Positions 13,315 through 25,829 are shown, counted from the stretch's first letter. The stretch is 64,000 nucleotides of DNA from Setoptus koraiensis (GCA_048013815.1 CM106585.1:20832001-20896000); one strand, 5' to 3'. Notes: generated from the sequence alone by a model not told the origin. Numbers and translations: made by a program.

Positions 13315-16300
13315 CGACGTTGACTTTGATCAATGCCTCATAATGTCGTTCCGTTAGTTGAATGGTTTTTGTTGCAACTGTCCACCCATTTGGTGCACCG
13401 GGTCAAGTAATGAATGGGAAGCTTTACGATGCAATCGTCGTAAAGCATGAGCAGCTGGCGCTCCCCATGGCTACTGTCACTGAATGTGTGTGCAATTGTG
13501 ATCATTATTTTATCACTGCAGCTCTGTCACAGATATAATATATGTAACTGTAAATTGGCCGCTATGTCAGGATCAGTTGGGATGCAATCAAATGAAAAGC
13601 GAGCGAAAGCGATAGGAAGGCGTCAAAGCTGGGTAAGGATTGTTGCGGAATTCATGTTCGCAAGTTGTTCGTTGTGATTGTAATTGCGTGTAATTGTCGA
13701 CGAGCTGTACAGTGTGACAATTCGGCAGGCCGCTCAAAGTTGTTTGTTGTTGTTGGTGGCTGCGTTGCGACCATCACTCATTCGGAATATTCGGGCAGCA
13801 GTTCGGGCTTGGAACGAATTTGCGGTATCGCTCCAGTATCAGTTCCAATTTGTTGCGATAGCTTCTTTTTTGCGTCTGTTCGTGGTGCCATTATCGTCTA
13901 TCCTGTCTGTACATGAGAATTGATGTTATTACACCGACGGCGAGCGACACACAGACAGTTACTGCTGCTCATGGCAATCAAAACAACAAATGATCAGACT
14001 GCTAATGATGGCGCGCCGTGTCGGTGATATATCCCCTGGCAATAACTGGCTAATTACATCACATCGCATTTTTGTTGGTTTCGCAGAGCGTTGTTGCCGT
14101 CGTCGTCGTTGTTGTTGTCGTTGTTGCTGTTGCCGCCGTTGCAGCAGCAAGACAAAAGGGCCCGGCGGCAACTTTTGCCAGCGCCCGAGACTCTTCAAAA
14201 GCCGCCGCGCGACTTGTTTCTTTTCTTGGGCTCACTCCGGTCGTCGTGGCCTCTTGGCTCGCCCAATGATGCGATTGTCGGCGGCGTTTGTTCGGCTTGT
14301 TTGTTTGTGCACGCTCGCTGCTGTAACATTTATCCGGATGTCGTGTTACGGCCAGAAATAGTAGCCGTTCTGGCAGTGGCACAATTATTATTGCAGAAAC
14401 AATTATTTATTTATTCCGTCCGTCCGTTCGTCCGTCCACTCGTTCGCCGGTCCGTGCGTCCGCCGGTTGCGCGTCCGCCGACCCGTGGAGGGGTGACGAT
14501 GGCGCAGCTATGCAAACAGATCGCATCCGACGCTATTATTCGCTCTTTTGTTCTCCATTATGCATTCTACATTGTGCATTCAATTGCCTCTCTCTGCACA
14601 TTCGATCCGCGCAACTTGCACCAGCGCTCCACGCCGCAATCCACAAACGCGCATTACCGACTCCTGCATCACAGACTCTGCGATCACTCAGCGATACTCT
14701 GCGGTACTCGGCCAACCCTGTTGCTCGGGGCGGGCTGCGTTGGGTGAAAAAGTTCGACACTTTCGTTCGATGTGTGATTGTTGTTTCATCGTGCGAATGT
14801 GTGTGTGTGTGTGTGCTTGTGAAGCGAGCACGCGCGCCAGTCAAGATGGCGCCCGCCAACGAAATGGAGCGCATCGCGCAAGCCAGCAAACAGGCACTTG
14901 GAACTCGATATGGAAAATCGAATTAACTCGACACCAGCTACTGTTGCCACAGTGACAAAGCCGCTCCTAAATTCCACTGTTTATGCGCTCACAACTGTGT
15001 GTCAGCAACTAACGAGATTTCTCAAGTTGAGGATGCGCAAGTCTCAAATCTCAAGTTGCTAGCAACAATTGAGCGGAATTGGCAGCCATTGTTGTGCACT
15101 ATGCCAGTTGAGCGAGGTATAGGCCGGCCACGGTTGCTGTGGCGTAGTGACGCAGTGCCGGCAACAGTGATGGATGGCACGCGCTCTATATGCGCGCGAT
15201 CAAATATTCGCATTCTCTAATCATCACACACACACACACGATGACGACACACACACACACCAACACTAGTTGTAACACTATTAACTAGCCCAAAAGAGCA
15301 GCAGTGAGATAAGTGTGCGCAACTAACACAAACACAATTGCAGTTGGCATGGTTAAAACAAAATGAGACAATGAATGGTTTCACTGTATCACCCATTTAT
15401 ACAATGACCAAAGCTTGTCCGAATGCCGCTTCCTCTCTCTGCACAGCTGAAAGCCTTGTGCCAACACTCGGCGCATGATGTGCGCAAATACACATCAACC
15501 AAACTCTCACTGCCGGGCCCGGCAGCCTGTGTTTGGCGAACAGATGTTATGTATGGTTTATTTAAGCGAGCGTACGATGGTCGGTTGTGACGCGCTTAGA
15601 AACATTTTGCTGGACGTCTGACGAGCAGATTGCAATTGCTGCTGCCGCTGCCGCCTGTCCAGCCATCAACAACTGCAACAACGGCAATAACAGCAACAAC
15701 AGCAACAACAACAACAACGACCACGACGACCACGATAACAACTTCTGCTTCTGTTGTTGCCTCGTGCCGGCCTAATCAAGCAACCATTGGATCCCGTCGT
15801 CTTCTTATCATTATTGATATAATGCTTATTATTTAGTATAGTGTAATAACGGCCAGTTTCAACTGTCCAATTAAGATTCATGTTGCGATAAATGATTATG
15901 TTTAATAACCCAATCGGCTTATTCTCCTAATTGAAGACAACAACAACAATAACAAACAGACGCTCGCCCTCACTCTCTATCACTACATCTAGGCGCGCGC
16001 GCGCGCGGAATAGAATCGTTGCAAAGCGGCCATTCACGATTTCAATTTAACTTTTACGATTTCCACACTAACATTACAATTATCACAGACGGAACAACAA
16101 TAACATGCCATATAATTCTATTTATATCCGACGGCAATAAAAGAGCTTGCCTTGCCATTTAAATAAGACAGCTGCTATGCAACTACTACCACTAACTAGC
16201 AATCAGGAGGGCTATCACTAGGAGAAATTTAGCTTACCTGTTGTCCATCTTTGAACCATGTAATCTGGCGAACATCCTCGTCCTTATCCTTGTCCATCAG

Positions 16301-16389
16301 ATAGTGGCAAGAGAGCAGGCCCGATTCGCCTGCGAAGGCATAGGTGGTTTGTGGTCGGCTAGACTTTCTGACGATAAATCTAACATGGT
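11010..16389 (-). CDS. Ig-domain cell-surface protein, Beaten-path-like, with a C-terminal hydrophobic tail (5' exon uncertain)
   Basis: Four exons on the minus strand in reading order: 16389-16238, 12924-12637, 12192-11319, 11200-11010. All junctions keep phase. The first two make one V-type Ig domain: AGESGLLSC, then ITWFKDGQQ split by the intron and followed by VFREI, then DMHGKYTC. The W-[FY]-K-D-G...FRE pattern recalls the WYKD...EFFRY motif of Drosophila Beat proteins. The third exon encodes a second cysteine-containing region with no clear family and a charged S/T/E-rich spacer. The last exon ends in a hydrophobic stretch (GIFFLTMMNSVLYLFYF) eight residues from the C-terminus, as in GPI-anchored or tail-anchored surface proteins. 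Beat proteins are ligands of Sidestep receptors in motor-axon guidance. The Ig call is firm; the Beat assignment is a by-eye judgement. The signal-peptide exon is missing from this span; a candidate lies at 23602-23662. Confidence 0.68.
11033..11038 (+). terminator. Candidate poly(A) signal of the low-complexity protein gene
   Basis: AATAAA about 135 bases after the plus-strand stop at 10898. It lies inside the last coding exon of the opposite-strand gene, so the two transcripts probably overlap at their 3' ends. Confidence 0.4.
11319..12192 (-). CDS. Beat-like gene, third visible exon (second extracellular region and spacer)
   Basis: Starts after CATAG in phase 0 and ends TGCC|GTAAGT in phase 1. 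It holds cysteines typical of an extracellular domain (FKCDLSV, YKDGCFENP, GPKNCWGK, KISCLNL, ELECTKRG), followed by a low-complexity acidic and serine-rich spacer. Confidence 0.65.
12637..12924 (-). CDS. Beat-like gene, second visible exon (C-terminal half of the Ig domain)
   Basis: 288 bases, phase 0 at both ends, with acceptor CTTTAG and donor CCT|GTAAGT. It carries the Ig F-strand motif DMHGKYTC and then CSEKDW...ELHCPG, the start of a second domain. Confidence 0.75.
12925..16237. other. Intron of the Beat-like gene, with a (GA)n tract and a CpG-rich block
   Basis: 3.3 kb with no supported coding exon. A GA microsatellite lies at 13261-13314. From about 13930 to 15220 the sequence becomes rich in CpG and CCGT-type repeats (around 14416-14481) and includes a well-placed ATGGCGCCCGCC near 14846 that opens only 26 codons. 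The block could be a promoter or enhancer, or simply GC-rich intron. Confidence 0.45.
13261..13314. repeat. (AG)n microsatellite
   Basis: About 54 bases of nearly perfect AG repeat with one GG interruption near the right end. Confidence 0.9.
16238..16389 (-). CDS. Beat-like gene, first visible exon (N-terminal half of the Ig domain)
   Basis: Acceptor TTGTTGTAG then ACCATG, and donor CAACAG|GTAAGC. 152 bases, entering in phase 1 and leaving in phase 0. It carries the Ig B-strand cysteine (GLLSCHY) and the C-strand tryptophan (ITWFKDG). Confidence 0.7.
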
Positions 16390-19017
16390 CTACAACAATG
16401 CAATCGGTCACTACTCGCGTGTCAATGAATTTGTTTCACATTATTTGTTGTACCAGAGATTCGGTAGTGATTCATTGATTTGCATATCAACGCAAACATT
16501 CGCATGGAATAGGGAGCAGCACAGTGATCGATTGCAACAATCGAACGATAACAATAATATTCGCGAACCATGGTGTGACCGACAACAAAATGTGTGTATC
16601 GCAAACATTGAAAGCGGAAACAGTTGAAACATTGTGTTATTTGAAGTTTGCCAAAAATGTTGACCATTCGTTCAACGAGCATTGGGTGCATGCATATTGT
16701 TTCGTCAATAATAATGTTCCACACATGATGAAGTGCATGTGAAATGAGTGGGTGTTTTTGTAGGCGCGCATCATTCACAGTTGTCGGCATTTTGGTTGTG
16801 GTTCATCGATTTTGTTGTTCCCAGTTTATGCAATCAATTATATGTACGATAGTGGTGGACGCAGTAGCAGTTGCAGCAGATAGTAGATTCACGGTGGTGG
16901 GTCGCACAATTATTATAAATGGAAGCAAACAAATGTTGTTGGTTCAGCGTGTAGCCATGAGAAGCAGATGCACATTATACAGATTTCAATATCCCGAAAG
17001 GACCGGAATACATTTATGTATTTTCGGACATCAGTGTGTTTGCAACAATAGTGCACGACAGAGCCATTGCGAACATTTTGTACGATTCGTTTCGGTACAA
17101 TTTAATGGTTAATTAAATTTCCGAGGATAATTTCCAGAGTTTTTCAAATGTGTGTTTGTGTGTTTATGCGCCATCGTCATGTGTGTTCACATCATGGTTC
17201 CGAATATTGTCATGAAGAGATGGCAGTACAAAAATGGGTGATGGTAAAGATAATGTTATAAGCATTAAATGAAATGGAAATATATATATTTTAATTGAAT
17301 GAGTGCCACTAGCCCAGTCATCAGTGTCAACAGACTTGTCTATAAAACCTCAAGATCTGACCAAATGGTTCATTACGCAATGGAGACCACCACAATAAAG
17401 ACAAGAGATTTAAGCCACACTAATGCACAGGGTGAACGGTCTTTGTGAGAGCTCGCTATTAGCTCGCTAAGGCCGATTATACTTTAAGTGTATAAATAGA
17501 TCATGAGAAACATCAATTTCAAGCAGATTATTCTGACAGCCTGCGAGTGGGCCGTAGCTTATTGTAATGATAGATACCATTAGCTGACATTTAGTCTGTG
17601 TGTGTCTTCTAGAGTTGTTTGTTGATGCAAACTTCTCTTGATAGATTGTTGCTTGTTATTGTGTGAATGAATAACCGCACAACATAACGTTGATGGTAGT
17701 ATATTGAGAACCATTAGTTGGCTTATTGTAGTGTGGCAATCTATAGAAGTTGATTGGGAGATATTTGCACATTGATGCAGTTGATGGTTATCTTGGCTCG
17801 TCAAGTTCATGATTTAGTGAGTGCGAAAGAGAGACAGAGCCTTGATCAATTAGTGAATTGATCCGCTCACAGACTCCCTGCAATGTAAGTTAGATGTCAA
17901 GCTTCTCAACAAGTAGTACTGATGGCCATGATGATCCACGCTGACGTACTATGAGATAGTGAGCGCTATGAATGCTCTTGGTTCGAAATGGTTAGGCGTC
18001 AAATTGTTAACATTGCCAATTAGCTGAGTATTCTATGATAATATTATAATTGTGTTTACTTATGATTATATATTCTAATTTTTTCTTTCCCACCAGCATG
18101 CAGCAATAAATGATAATGAACACAGATAAACATTAAGTTTTCAAAATAGTCAACTACAGATGGTCTCTCTAACTCTCCTAGATAACACGCCGGGTTTTTC
18201 GACCAGTGCTTACACCGCCACCACAGGCCTCCGTCTCTGCCTCAGAATAATAATAATGCCACCAATATAGCAAGAATGACCTAGTTGAGATATGTTCGTA
18301 TAGTCTATTGCTTTTCAGGCCAAACAAAGATAGATGGCTTGCGTGGGTTACGTAAGAGAGCAGCATGATCTTATCTATTCTCGCTTCATGGTTAAGCTCT
18401 CAATTTTACACTGATAACTAGCCAATTTTTCCAGACTCATGGTACCTCTTTTCAGCCTGATGGACATGTGAATATTCCGAGATTTCTAAATCGATAAGTT
18501 GATCGAGAAGAAGACTCCTCTATCTGTTAAACAATCATACGCTAGATTGTTAACGAAATATTCTTACAATGATCGTTTTCACAGAATATGCTTTCATTGA
18601 GTAGTGGTCTTGCTCTCAACAACGCTTACTTTTCAAGCCTTGACTGATTGATGTTATAATCTACATTATGGCGCATGATTGATGAGCAGTAAGATCTTAT
18701 CCAAGAATGACGATGGACAACAACAAGAGTGGACCATGATGATTATCATGAGCTGTCTTTCATATTTCTGCCACTTCTCATTAACTGTTCACATTATACA
18801 ACTGTGTGCATTGTACATGAAACAATACTATTATGATAAAATTGTGCAGTGTCTAAAAGGCAGCTTTCCCCAAATCTTATCAAACAGCTCAGAGCGTGTC
18901 CTCATTGAAGACAAGTGACGATCAATAGTTTTATCAACAGCAACAGCAACGTTTGCAGTTGCTCAGCTTTTCTTAGTCATAATAATAATGATAAACTCAA
19001 TTATATATGAAACTCAC

Positions 19018-19465
19018 ATGGAGTAAAGATGATCCTCATTCAAGTATCGCTGCCTGAAAGAGACACCATGAGACACTATGAGTCGCAGCGGTAATAGTTG
19101 GTTGAACGCATGTTGCTGTTGTCGTTGATGATGGCGTCGCTGAGATAATTGACAAAAGCGATTCATTAAGATGACGGCGTCTTTAACTTGCGCCCAATCT
19201 TCGCAATCTAATATTGCAGCACATATAAAATCAGCAAAGTTTCGTTGATCAACAAGAATCATCTGCTGCAGCTATGGCACGCCAGATATGTCGTGTCACT
19301 AAAAATTCATTGCTTTAGCTCTGCTGTGATGGTATGGCACATTTGAAAACTACAATTGTGCTGACAGCGGTATAATCTAGTATATTTGCCATGAAAACAA
19401 GCACGTACTTGGTATACAATAGTGATTGAGTTAAATGAAATGTCTTTGTGATGACACCGAAAATA
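19018..19465 (-). CDS. Candidate two-exon coding fragment, possibly helical SBF2-like
   Basis: On the minus strand, 19465-19409 (19 codons, phase 0 at both ends, acceptor TTTGTGAG, donor CAA|GTACGT) can join 19262-19018 (acceptor CAGCAG, donor CCAT|GTGAGT). The joined reading includes FADFICAAILDCEDW followed by VKDAVILMNRF. This hydrophobic-helix pattern faintly recalls SBF2-type domains. The exit phase does not match the next Ig exon at 16389, so this would be a separate gene or a chance reading. No flanking exons were found. Confidence 0.25.
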
Positions 19466-19583
19466 CTCACAAACATACAAAAGGCCCAAGGTCGTCTCAA
19501 TCAATCTCGTAGTTACAACACAAATGTGTTGTTTGCTCTGATTAGTTGTTTTAAACAAAACGAGAAAAACATGGCCTTATCAG

Positions 19584-19606
19584 CCTCTCTCTCTCTCTCT
19601 CTCTCT
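19584..19606. repeat. (CT)n microsatellite
   Basis: About 23 bases of CT repeat. Confidence 0.85.
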
Positions 19607-20439
19607 TATGTGACAATGATTCTCTGGCAAATGATGCACTGTTTGTGCGAGGGAACCGCAGTTTACTGTAACCTAACAGTCTGATACTCGACACTTAGAC
19701 ATCGCGAGTAGAAAAGATAGGGTTGAATTAATTGTTAGACTGCAAGCACTTTCTTGTTGTTTGCTAACAAGCAAGTGGTTATAGATAGACAGCAAAAATA
19801 TTACATTACTGCTAATAATAACAATATCTAGTATATATGAATGGTGTAATAATAATGTTTGTTTAGGAGGCTACAATGGCATCAGAGCAAGCAGCAACTA
19901 GAGCACACTCAAATTTGATGGGTATTGTTATTGTGCATTGTGTGGTATGCCGGCGAAAGTGATATTGCTATTGTTTTTGTTGTTGTTCGCTACTTACCAT
20001 TGACTAGAGTAAATATACTATGTACAATAATAATTATTATAAAGCACATTAATGCTATTGGTGGTCGTTGTTGTTTGTTTTGCGATGACATATTTGGTCT
20101 TTGTTGTTGAATTCTGCACTCAATCTTCATTCTTTTGTTTTTGGTCCCACTTTTGAATGCTTCATTAAATTCTGCTAGACAGTGACAGCGTGCGTCGACA
20201 GCACCGCTGCTCTCTCTTGGTCTAGCCGACATTCGGTCTTTCTTCTATACAGTGTTCGTGTGTGTGTGCGCGCGCGAGCCGAGAAAGGTGCCCGAGGTCT
20301 CATAAAGCTGCTCGATTGGAGCCTTTTTGATTATAAAGATTTTCTAGGTTTGCGGTGGCGATCATAGAAGGGTCTGGGGTTTCTTCGATGGCGCATAGTG
20401 TTTGTTAAATTAACAATATATTTGTAGAGACAAGCCACG

Positions 20440-20441
<2 letters not shown>

Positions 20442-20472
<31 letters not shown>
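20442..20472. repeat. (GT)n microsatellite
   Basis: About 31 bases of GT repeat. Confidence 0.85.
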
Positions 20473-20476
<4 letters not shown>

Positions 20477-22344
20477 AGTGTATACTGAACAAAGGCTTCT
20501 AGTTGTGTCGCGCAGCCCAATGGTGAGGTATGCGCTTTTAGGTTGTATAGGGGTCGCGCGTCGCTATTAATCTCCAGTGTATGTGTGTTTAGGAGTCTCT
20601 TCCGCGTTGTCGCTTATTGCATGGACTGGCATAGAGTAGGCTGGAAATAAAGGCGCAGCAAGTTGGTGTGGCCCGTTTTGTACAACAGCAAAGTGATGGT
20701 TGTATGTTGTTACGCAACGACGGTGCTATGTGTCTCGATGTTGCCTGCTAGCTGGCAGGTGACTACTATAGCCGTGTGTACATATACAGTTGGAATAGGA
20801 GAAATGTCGGTTGCATCGACGACAGAAATATGCTTGTGCGTATGCGTGTAGTGCGTGGAATCAGTTTACCAGTTGAGGTTGGTGGTTTGTGGTAAATAGA
20901 TCAAATAACTTCATTAGCGATCACAATTAAATACTTGCTGCTTGAGTGTGCATGTAGCTTCATGTGCCAATGGGGTGTCTACAAAAATATTTTTATCATA
21001 AAATTATCAACTCGTATATCTTGATGAGTGGTTGTCTGTGTGGTGTGATTTAAATTAACGCTCTCTCTCTCTCACTTTACTGATGATTCGACGACATTCT
21101 GCTGCGTTGTGTTGTTTTATTGTGTGCCATTTGTCACAAATTATCTGCGTTTACATCTGAAGATGATACCATTGCGGCTCGTTTTCCTCATGAAGCTGCC
21201 ACGAATAATGATGATATAAATGGTGATGATAATAATAATAGTAATAGCAGTAATAATGGCACCGATTACAGCATTGACGATATACGATATATAAATATAT
21301 ATTTGATTCACTAGCGTAAGGCGGCGATAGATGCAACTGCTGCAATTCGGTGTTGTCCGGTTCGGCGTTCGCGAGCGTGTGGTCGTGGCGAATGCGTGCT
21401 CGTCAATAAATTCGAACGTTTGTCGAACTTTCGCCACGATCCGCATGCAAGAGCGAACTCACTCACACACACACACACACAAATCATGAGAATAGAATTG
21501 TTGTTGATGGCAGTCACAGCTCGCTCGTTGTGAGTGTATCTCAATGCCCAAACTATCGAACTATCCCCCTGTGAACAACTCGTGTGCGCATGCGCTCAAT
21601 CAATTGAATACAGGCCGCCATCGGGCCGAAAGTTCGATCGCGCACACAGCGCGCTCTGTTGAACTGTTCAACTTGAACAGACCGTGTTGAAAGGAGCACA
21701 CAATACTGGCACATCCGTATTTATTGAATGCAACCAATCCTGGCCAGAGCCGGGCGACATCTGGCGCGCGCACTTTCAATGCAAACATACAGCCTGTGTT
21801 GCATAAGTATATTATTTGGAATAGTGTAATGCAATGGCCATGAATTACATGTGTGCATGGTGACTTTTTTGCCGCACAAAATTTTAGTTGAAACGCAAAA
21901 GTTTGGATGGCGCTCCAGTGCAATCAGTTAATGTGACCCAGATATCGGCCGATAACAGCTCGGCCTCGCCTAATGTCGCTCGCCCGATATCGCTCGCCGT
22001 ATGTCGCTCGCCCAATGTGGCTGGCCGCTTTTTGCAACTAGTTTCCACGGCTGCTATAGGCTGCAGCAAACGGCACAGGACGGTTGGGGCCCTATAGTCG
22101 CTGGAACGGTTCGAGTCGAGCTGTACTATGAGTATGTCATGCAGAGGCGGCCAGTTCACACGTTCACGGGATTCGCACACCATGCGACGCGTAGGGAAAG
22201 AGAGCATTCGCAGAGAATGGAGGCAGGATTGAAAAAAGCGCCAACGTTCGCGCCATCTATACGGCTCGCCGGAGGGCAATGGAAACACACACAATTAGTC
22301 AAGCGGTTTATTTGAACTAAAAACCATGTGCCACAAGTGGACAA

Positions 22345-22376
22345 CGGCGGGCGGGCGAGCGGGCGGGCGGGCGAGC
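22345..22376. repeat. GGGC/GGCGGGCGA tandem run
   Basis: Tandem GGGC units with GGCGA interruptions within a CpG-rich block. The G-run pattern could in principle form a G-quadruplex. Confidence 0.7.
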
Positions 22377-22910
22377 AATGGCGCCATGATGGGCACTCGC
22401 AAAAGTTGTCAAAGTTGCGGCCGGCGATAGTGTGTTTTGCGTACTATTGCGTAGTATGTGTGTTGCATGCGATATTCAAATGGCACCTCGCAACTCCATG
22501 ATAAGCTTGTGCCGGCTCCGATTACGCCGACTGATTATGTTATGTAAGATGACGATATCAGCTGTGTCATATTAGTAGTGTGATGTGCGTCAATAGTGCG
22601 CGCAGCAACAAACAAATAAACAACAAAGGCAATGGAAACTGGTGCGTCAATACTGTTGACTCACCACTGTGCGCCGCTTATTTGACCTTTCGATTTTCTG
22701 GTGCACACACATATATCACACATATGATACAAATAGCCATGGGTGCTATGTGCGCCATATAGTATGTGGTGCGCCATAGCCATATAGCACCCATGGCATT
22801 TTTAGCTAGAGAATCTCTGGCAGAGATGTGTGTGCGTGTGCGCGCGGCCCGGTGTTGTGCGCGGCGCGCACAGGCACGCCAATGGAAACAAAAATGACAA
22901 CAGTGGATGG

Positions 22911-22942
22911 CAAACAAACAAACAAACAAACAAACAAACAAA
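22911..22942. repeat. (CAAA)8 microsatellite
   Basis: Eight units of the tetramer CAAA, 32 bases. Confidence 0.9.
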
Positions 22943-23601
22943 TGGCTATGGAAAACCTTCAAATGTTCCATCTTCTTCCCCTTTGGATTAGATAAGAAAG
23001 TGGTGGTGGCGGCGATTAGAAGAAAGGGAGAGTGGAAAATTACCCAGCAGTCATTAGTCAGCGAGTTCAAGTATTCGTTGGAGCCTACTGCATTTTGCCA
23101 CCCATGGCACCAGCGCCACAATTGTTGTAGGCGCTGTGATATATGCCGTGATACATGCTGTGATATATATATATATATTCTGTAGCATAATGCCATTGTG
23201 CCATGCAATGCATTAGCTGGCTGATGATTAGTTTTCGCGAAACTAATCAACAGTAATTAACACGCAAATACACACATGTGACTGAATGGCAATGGATCAA
23301 TCACTCGCACAAGACAGGAGACACAAGATATATATTTGTGGTGGCGACAATGAAAGGCGCCAGCCAGTAATTGGCACTATCGATCGGGGGTAAATACAGA
23401 AGATATAAATAAAAAAAGAAGAATAAGAAGATAACGATGGTGAGATATTGTTGTCGAGCCAACAAAAGTGAACAAGACAGACAGACAGAGACTGACTTAT
23501 GATCGAATGTCTCGCTACACTTCTGCTGCCGACGCCGCTACTAGCATAGTCGTCGCCATTGTTGTTGATTGATTCCTTCAGCCTGCCATCGGCGCATACA
23601 C

Positions 23602-23662
23602 TTGACAAGACTCGCTCGGCGTATAGAATAAGTGCAAGGCATAAACAAGCGAATTTGTGCAT
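23602..23662 (-). CDS. Candidate signal-peptide exon of the Beat-like gene
   Basis: The minus-strand ATG at 23662 opens MHKFACLCLALILYAERVLS, a good signal-peptide pattern. A GT at 23601 would end the exon in phase 1, which is what the Ig exon at 16389 needs. The complete gene would then encode 521 residues. The donor (TCAA|GTGTAT) is weak and the intron would be 7.2 kb, so this is only a candidate. Confidence 0.3.
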
Positions 23663-24028
23663 AGCAATTGTGCAATTGAGCTGTCTGTGTGTATCATCAA
23701 CTAGCTAATTAATGCTATTATCTCCAACTTAACCAAATGTATATCCCTATAAATCTTCGTAAGCAACAACAAATAACAATCGGCAGACAGTGCTAAGTAG
23801 ATAAGTATTCCTATCTTGCCAATAGATGACACACACGCACTGTCTGCAGCAGACACAGATGATGTTGACAATTAGTGAGACTTAATTGATTAGATTGAGT
23901 ACAAACACACTAAATAATAATAATCATAATAAAAATAAAAATTTTTTCTCCAACTAATCAACTCACTAACTAACTAACTGACTGTCAGTGATAGTGGTAA
24001 AGATCTTTTGTGCGATACTGCTGCGTGT

Positions 24029-24037
24029 TATATAAAG
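24029..24037 (+). promoter_or_regulatory. TATA box of the CUB/LDLa receptor gene
   Basis: TATATAAAG, a strong TATA match. It lies 222 bases upstream of the first ATG (24251) of the plus-strand receptor gene, with no ATG in between. Confidence 0.45.
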
Positions 24038-24250
24038 CCTTCGATTGGCAACTGACAAACTATCAAACATCTTTTGCTACGTGATAGACAAAACCTAAAC
24101 CAAAAATAATAATAACTTGAATTGCTTGTTAGTATTGCTACAACAACAATTGCCTAATTGGGTTGTCATTGTCCACAACACAAATCGCTCGTTCACTCAT
24201 CAATTGCATCACGCATCGCTTTAATTAACACCAGTGAATTAAATTGACAC

Positions 24251-25829
24251 ATGTTTTCAAAGAGTTCAATTAACACAGTCGACAATATGGACAATTGGTT
24301 GCCAACAACAGTATCCCAAATGTCAAATGAACGCCAATCAAGAGAATCGCCCCGAGAAAGACAATTCACTTTTGCCACATGTTGCTCCAAATGTGCCCCA
24401 AGATTAACCAGACGACCTATATCGATTAGCGCCACAACAACAACAAAATCCAGATCAATGTTTCTTAAATCATCAGTATTAGCAGCCTTCACATTGGTAG
24501 TGATTAGCACACTAACGGGCCTTGAGGCTCAGGGAGCATCGAGAAATATGCATCAGATTAGCAAACAAACCAATCAATGTAAGTAACCCTTTCTTCTGCT
24601 ACTTTTCTTCTAATTACAACTAAATCAAGTCAATTCCAAACTAACTGTGTGTTATATCAATGTCTTGTTCTAATCTCGCAAAAACCAACTTGGTGTATCT
24701 ACTGGTGTGTGTGTGTGCAGATTTTCTAAATGAGTTTTGCGACCTTCAATCAAAGACGCTAAGGAATGCGAAAAAGTTTAAAACAAACCAAGAAACATAC
24801 TCCATATTTCTCACATCAAAAAATTCCCTCAGCTCTGTAAGAGTTTTACCCCAGAAATCAACTAGACCCGGTCCGGCCTCCTCCATGTCGTTTGGTTTTG
24901 GTTCGAGCGAACAACAAGAACTACAAACAAACGGCTCATCCGCAAACCGAACCCTAACGCCGCCCCATGTGCCTATTCTGAAACAATTAAATTGTTCCAT
25001 AATTGTTGTTGCTCCACGCTCCTATGGACTACTGGTAACTGTCAACTCGGTTGGTCTGCCTCAAAATCACGCTAAATTGGGTATTACATTAAATCATGAC
25101 TCACAACACGCTCAAAGTATCAGCTTGGATGGTGACATAACATCGGGCAAATACCTGTTGACGCAATCGGCCAATTCAAAGATTGCAATCAATTTGCAAT
25201 CGTTCCAACCAATTGATTGGTCCAATGTCAGCTTCGATATTCTATTCACTGTATACAGAAGCAAAGAAAACAGCACTGGCTGCCCCAATAAGTCCTGGTT
25301 TGACTGTGGTGAAAATATTTGTGTGCCTAGCTCGTTAGTTTGCGATAACAATCGTAATTGTCCCAATGGCAACGATGAGATGATCTTTTACAGATGTTAT
25401 TCACCATTGTTTTGGTCCATCATGGCCTCGACAATGTTGGCAATTGTCATTGCCATACTGATAGCAATTGTCATTATGGTGTTCAGACGTAAGATACACA
25501 AAGAAAAGTTAGCGTCACAACATTTCTCAAATGGTCTATTGAAGGCCGGCAGCGGAGATATGGACAACATTAGTAAATTAGATTGTTGCTTACATAATAA
25601 TTTACATTATCAACCACAGCAACACAATCTAATCAATAATCCAAATAATGGTTATTTGAGTGACAATCTAGTCGTTGGTGGTTTTGAGAATCCCGTTTGG
25701 TTACACACAAATACATTGACTAAACAGCAATCGACATCTTATCAACAACAGCAACAACAGCAGCACCAGCAACAACAACAGCAACAACAACAAACGTCAA
25801 AATCAACAACCAGGCATGTAGTGGTGTAA
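24251..25829 (+). CDS. Single-pass membrane protein with a CUB-like region and one LDL-receptor class A repeat
   Basis: Two exons, 24251-24578 and 24721-25829, with donor CAAT|GTAAGT and acceptor GTGTGCAG in matching phase: 478 residues from the first ATG. A second in-frame ATG at 24458 places a typical signal peptide (MFLKSSVLAAFTLVV) at the very N-terminus and is the more likely functional start (409 residues). Residues about 202-290 look like part of a CUB or other beta-sandwich domain (NCSIIVVAPRSYGLLVTV). An LDLa repeat follows at about 297-335 with six cysteines and the acidic cluster NGNDE. A helix at about 341-367 (IVIAILIAIVIMVF) spans the membrane. The tail has a glutamine run coded by CAA/CAG and ends HVVV. 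The architecture recalls CUB-LDLa receptors such as the Neto group, but with only one weak CUB. Probably a cell-surface receptor or co-receptor; ligand unknown. Confidence 0.78.

Larger units (their letters stand above)
16390..23601. other. Long non-coding stretch (probable first intron of the Beat-like gene)
   Basis: About 7.2 kb with no convincing gene apart from two candidate minus-strand exons (19409-19465 and 19018-19262). It contains CT, GT and CAAA microsatellites, a GC-rich block at about 21.3-22.9 kb with a GGGC run near 22345-22376, and a hairpin near 22736-22797. Long open frames such as 22678-23250 (-) run through these repeats and look non-coding. Confidence 0.4.

Noticed and set aside
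22678-23250. 190-codon minus-strand open frame
   Set aside because: It runs through a CAAA microsatellite, a hairpin and GC-rich repeats and reads as low-complexity protein with no motif.
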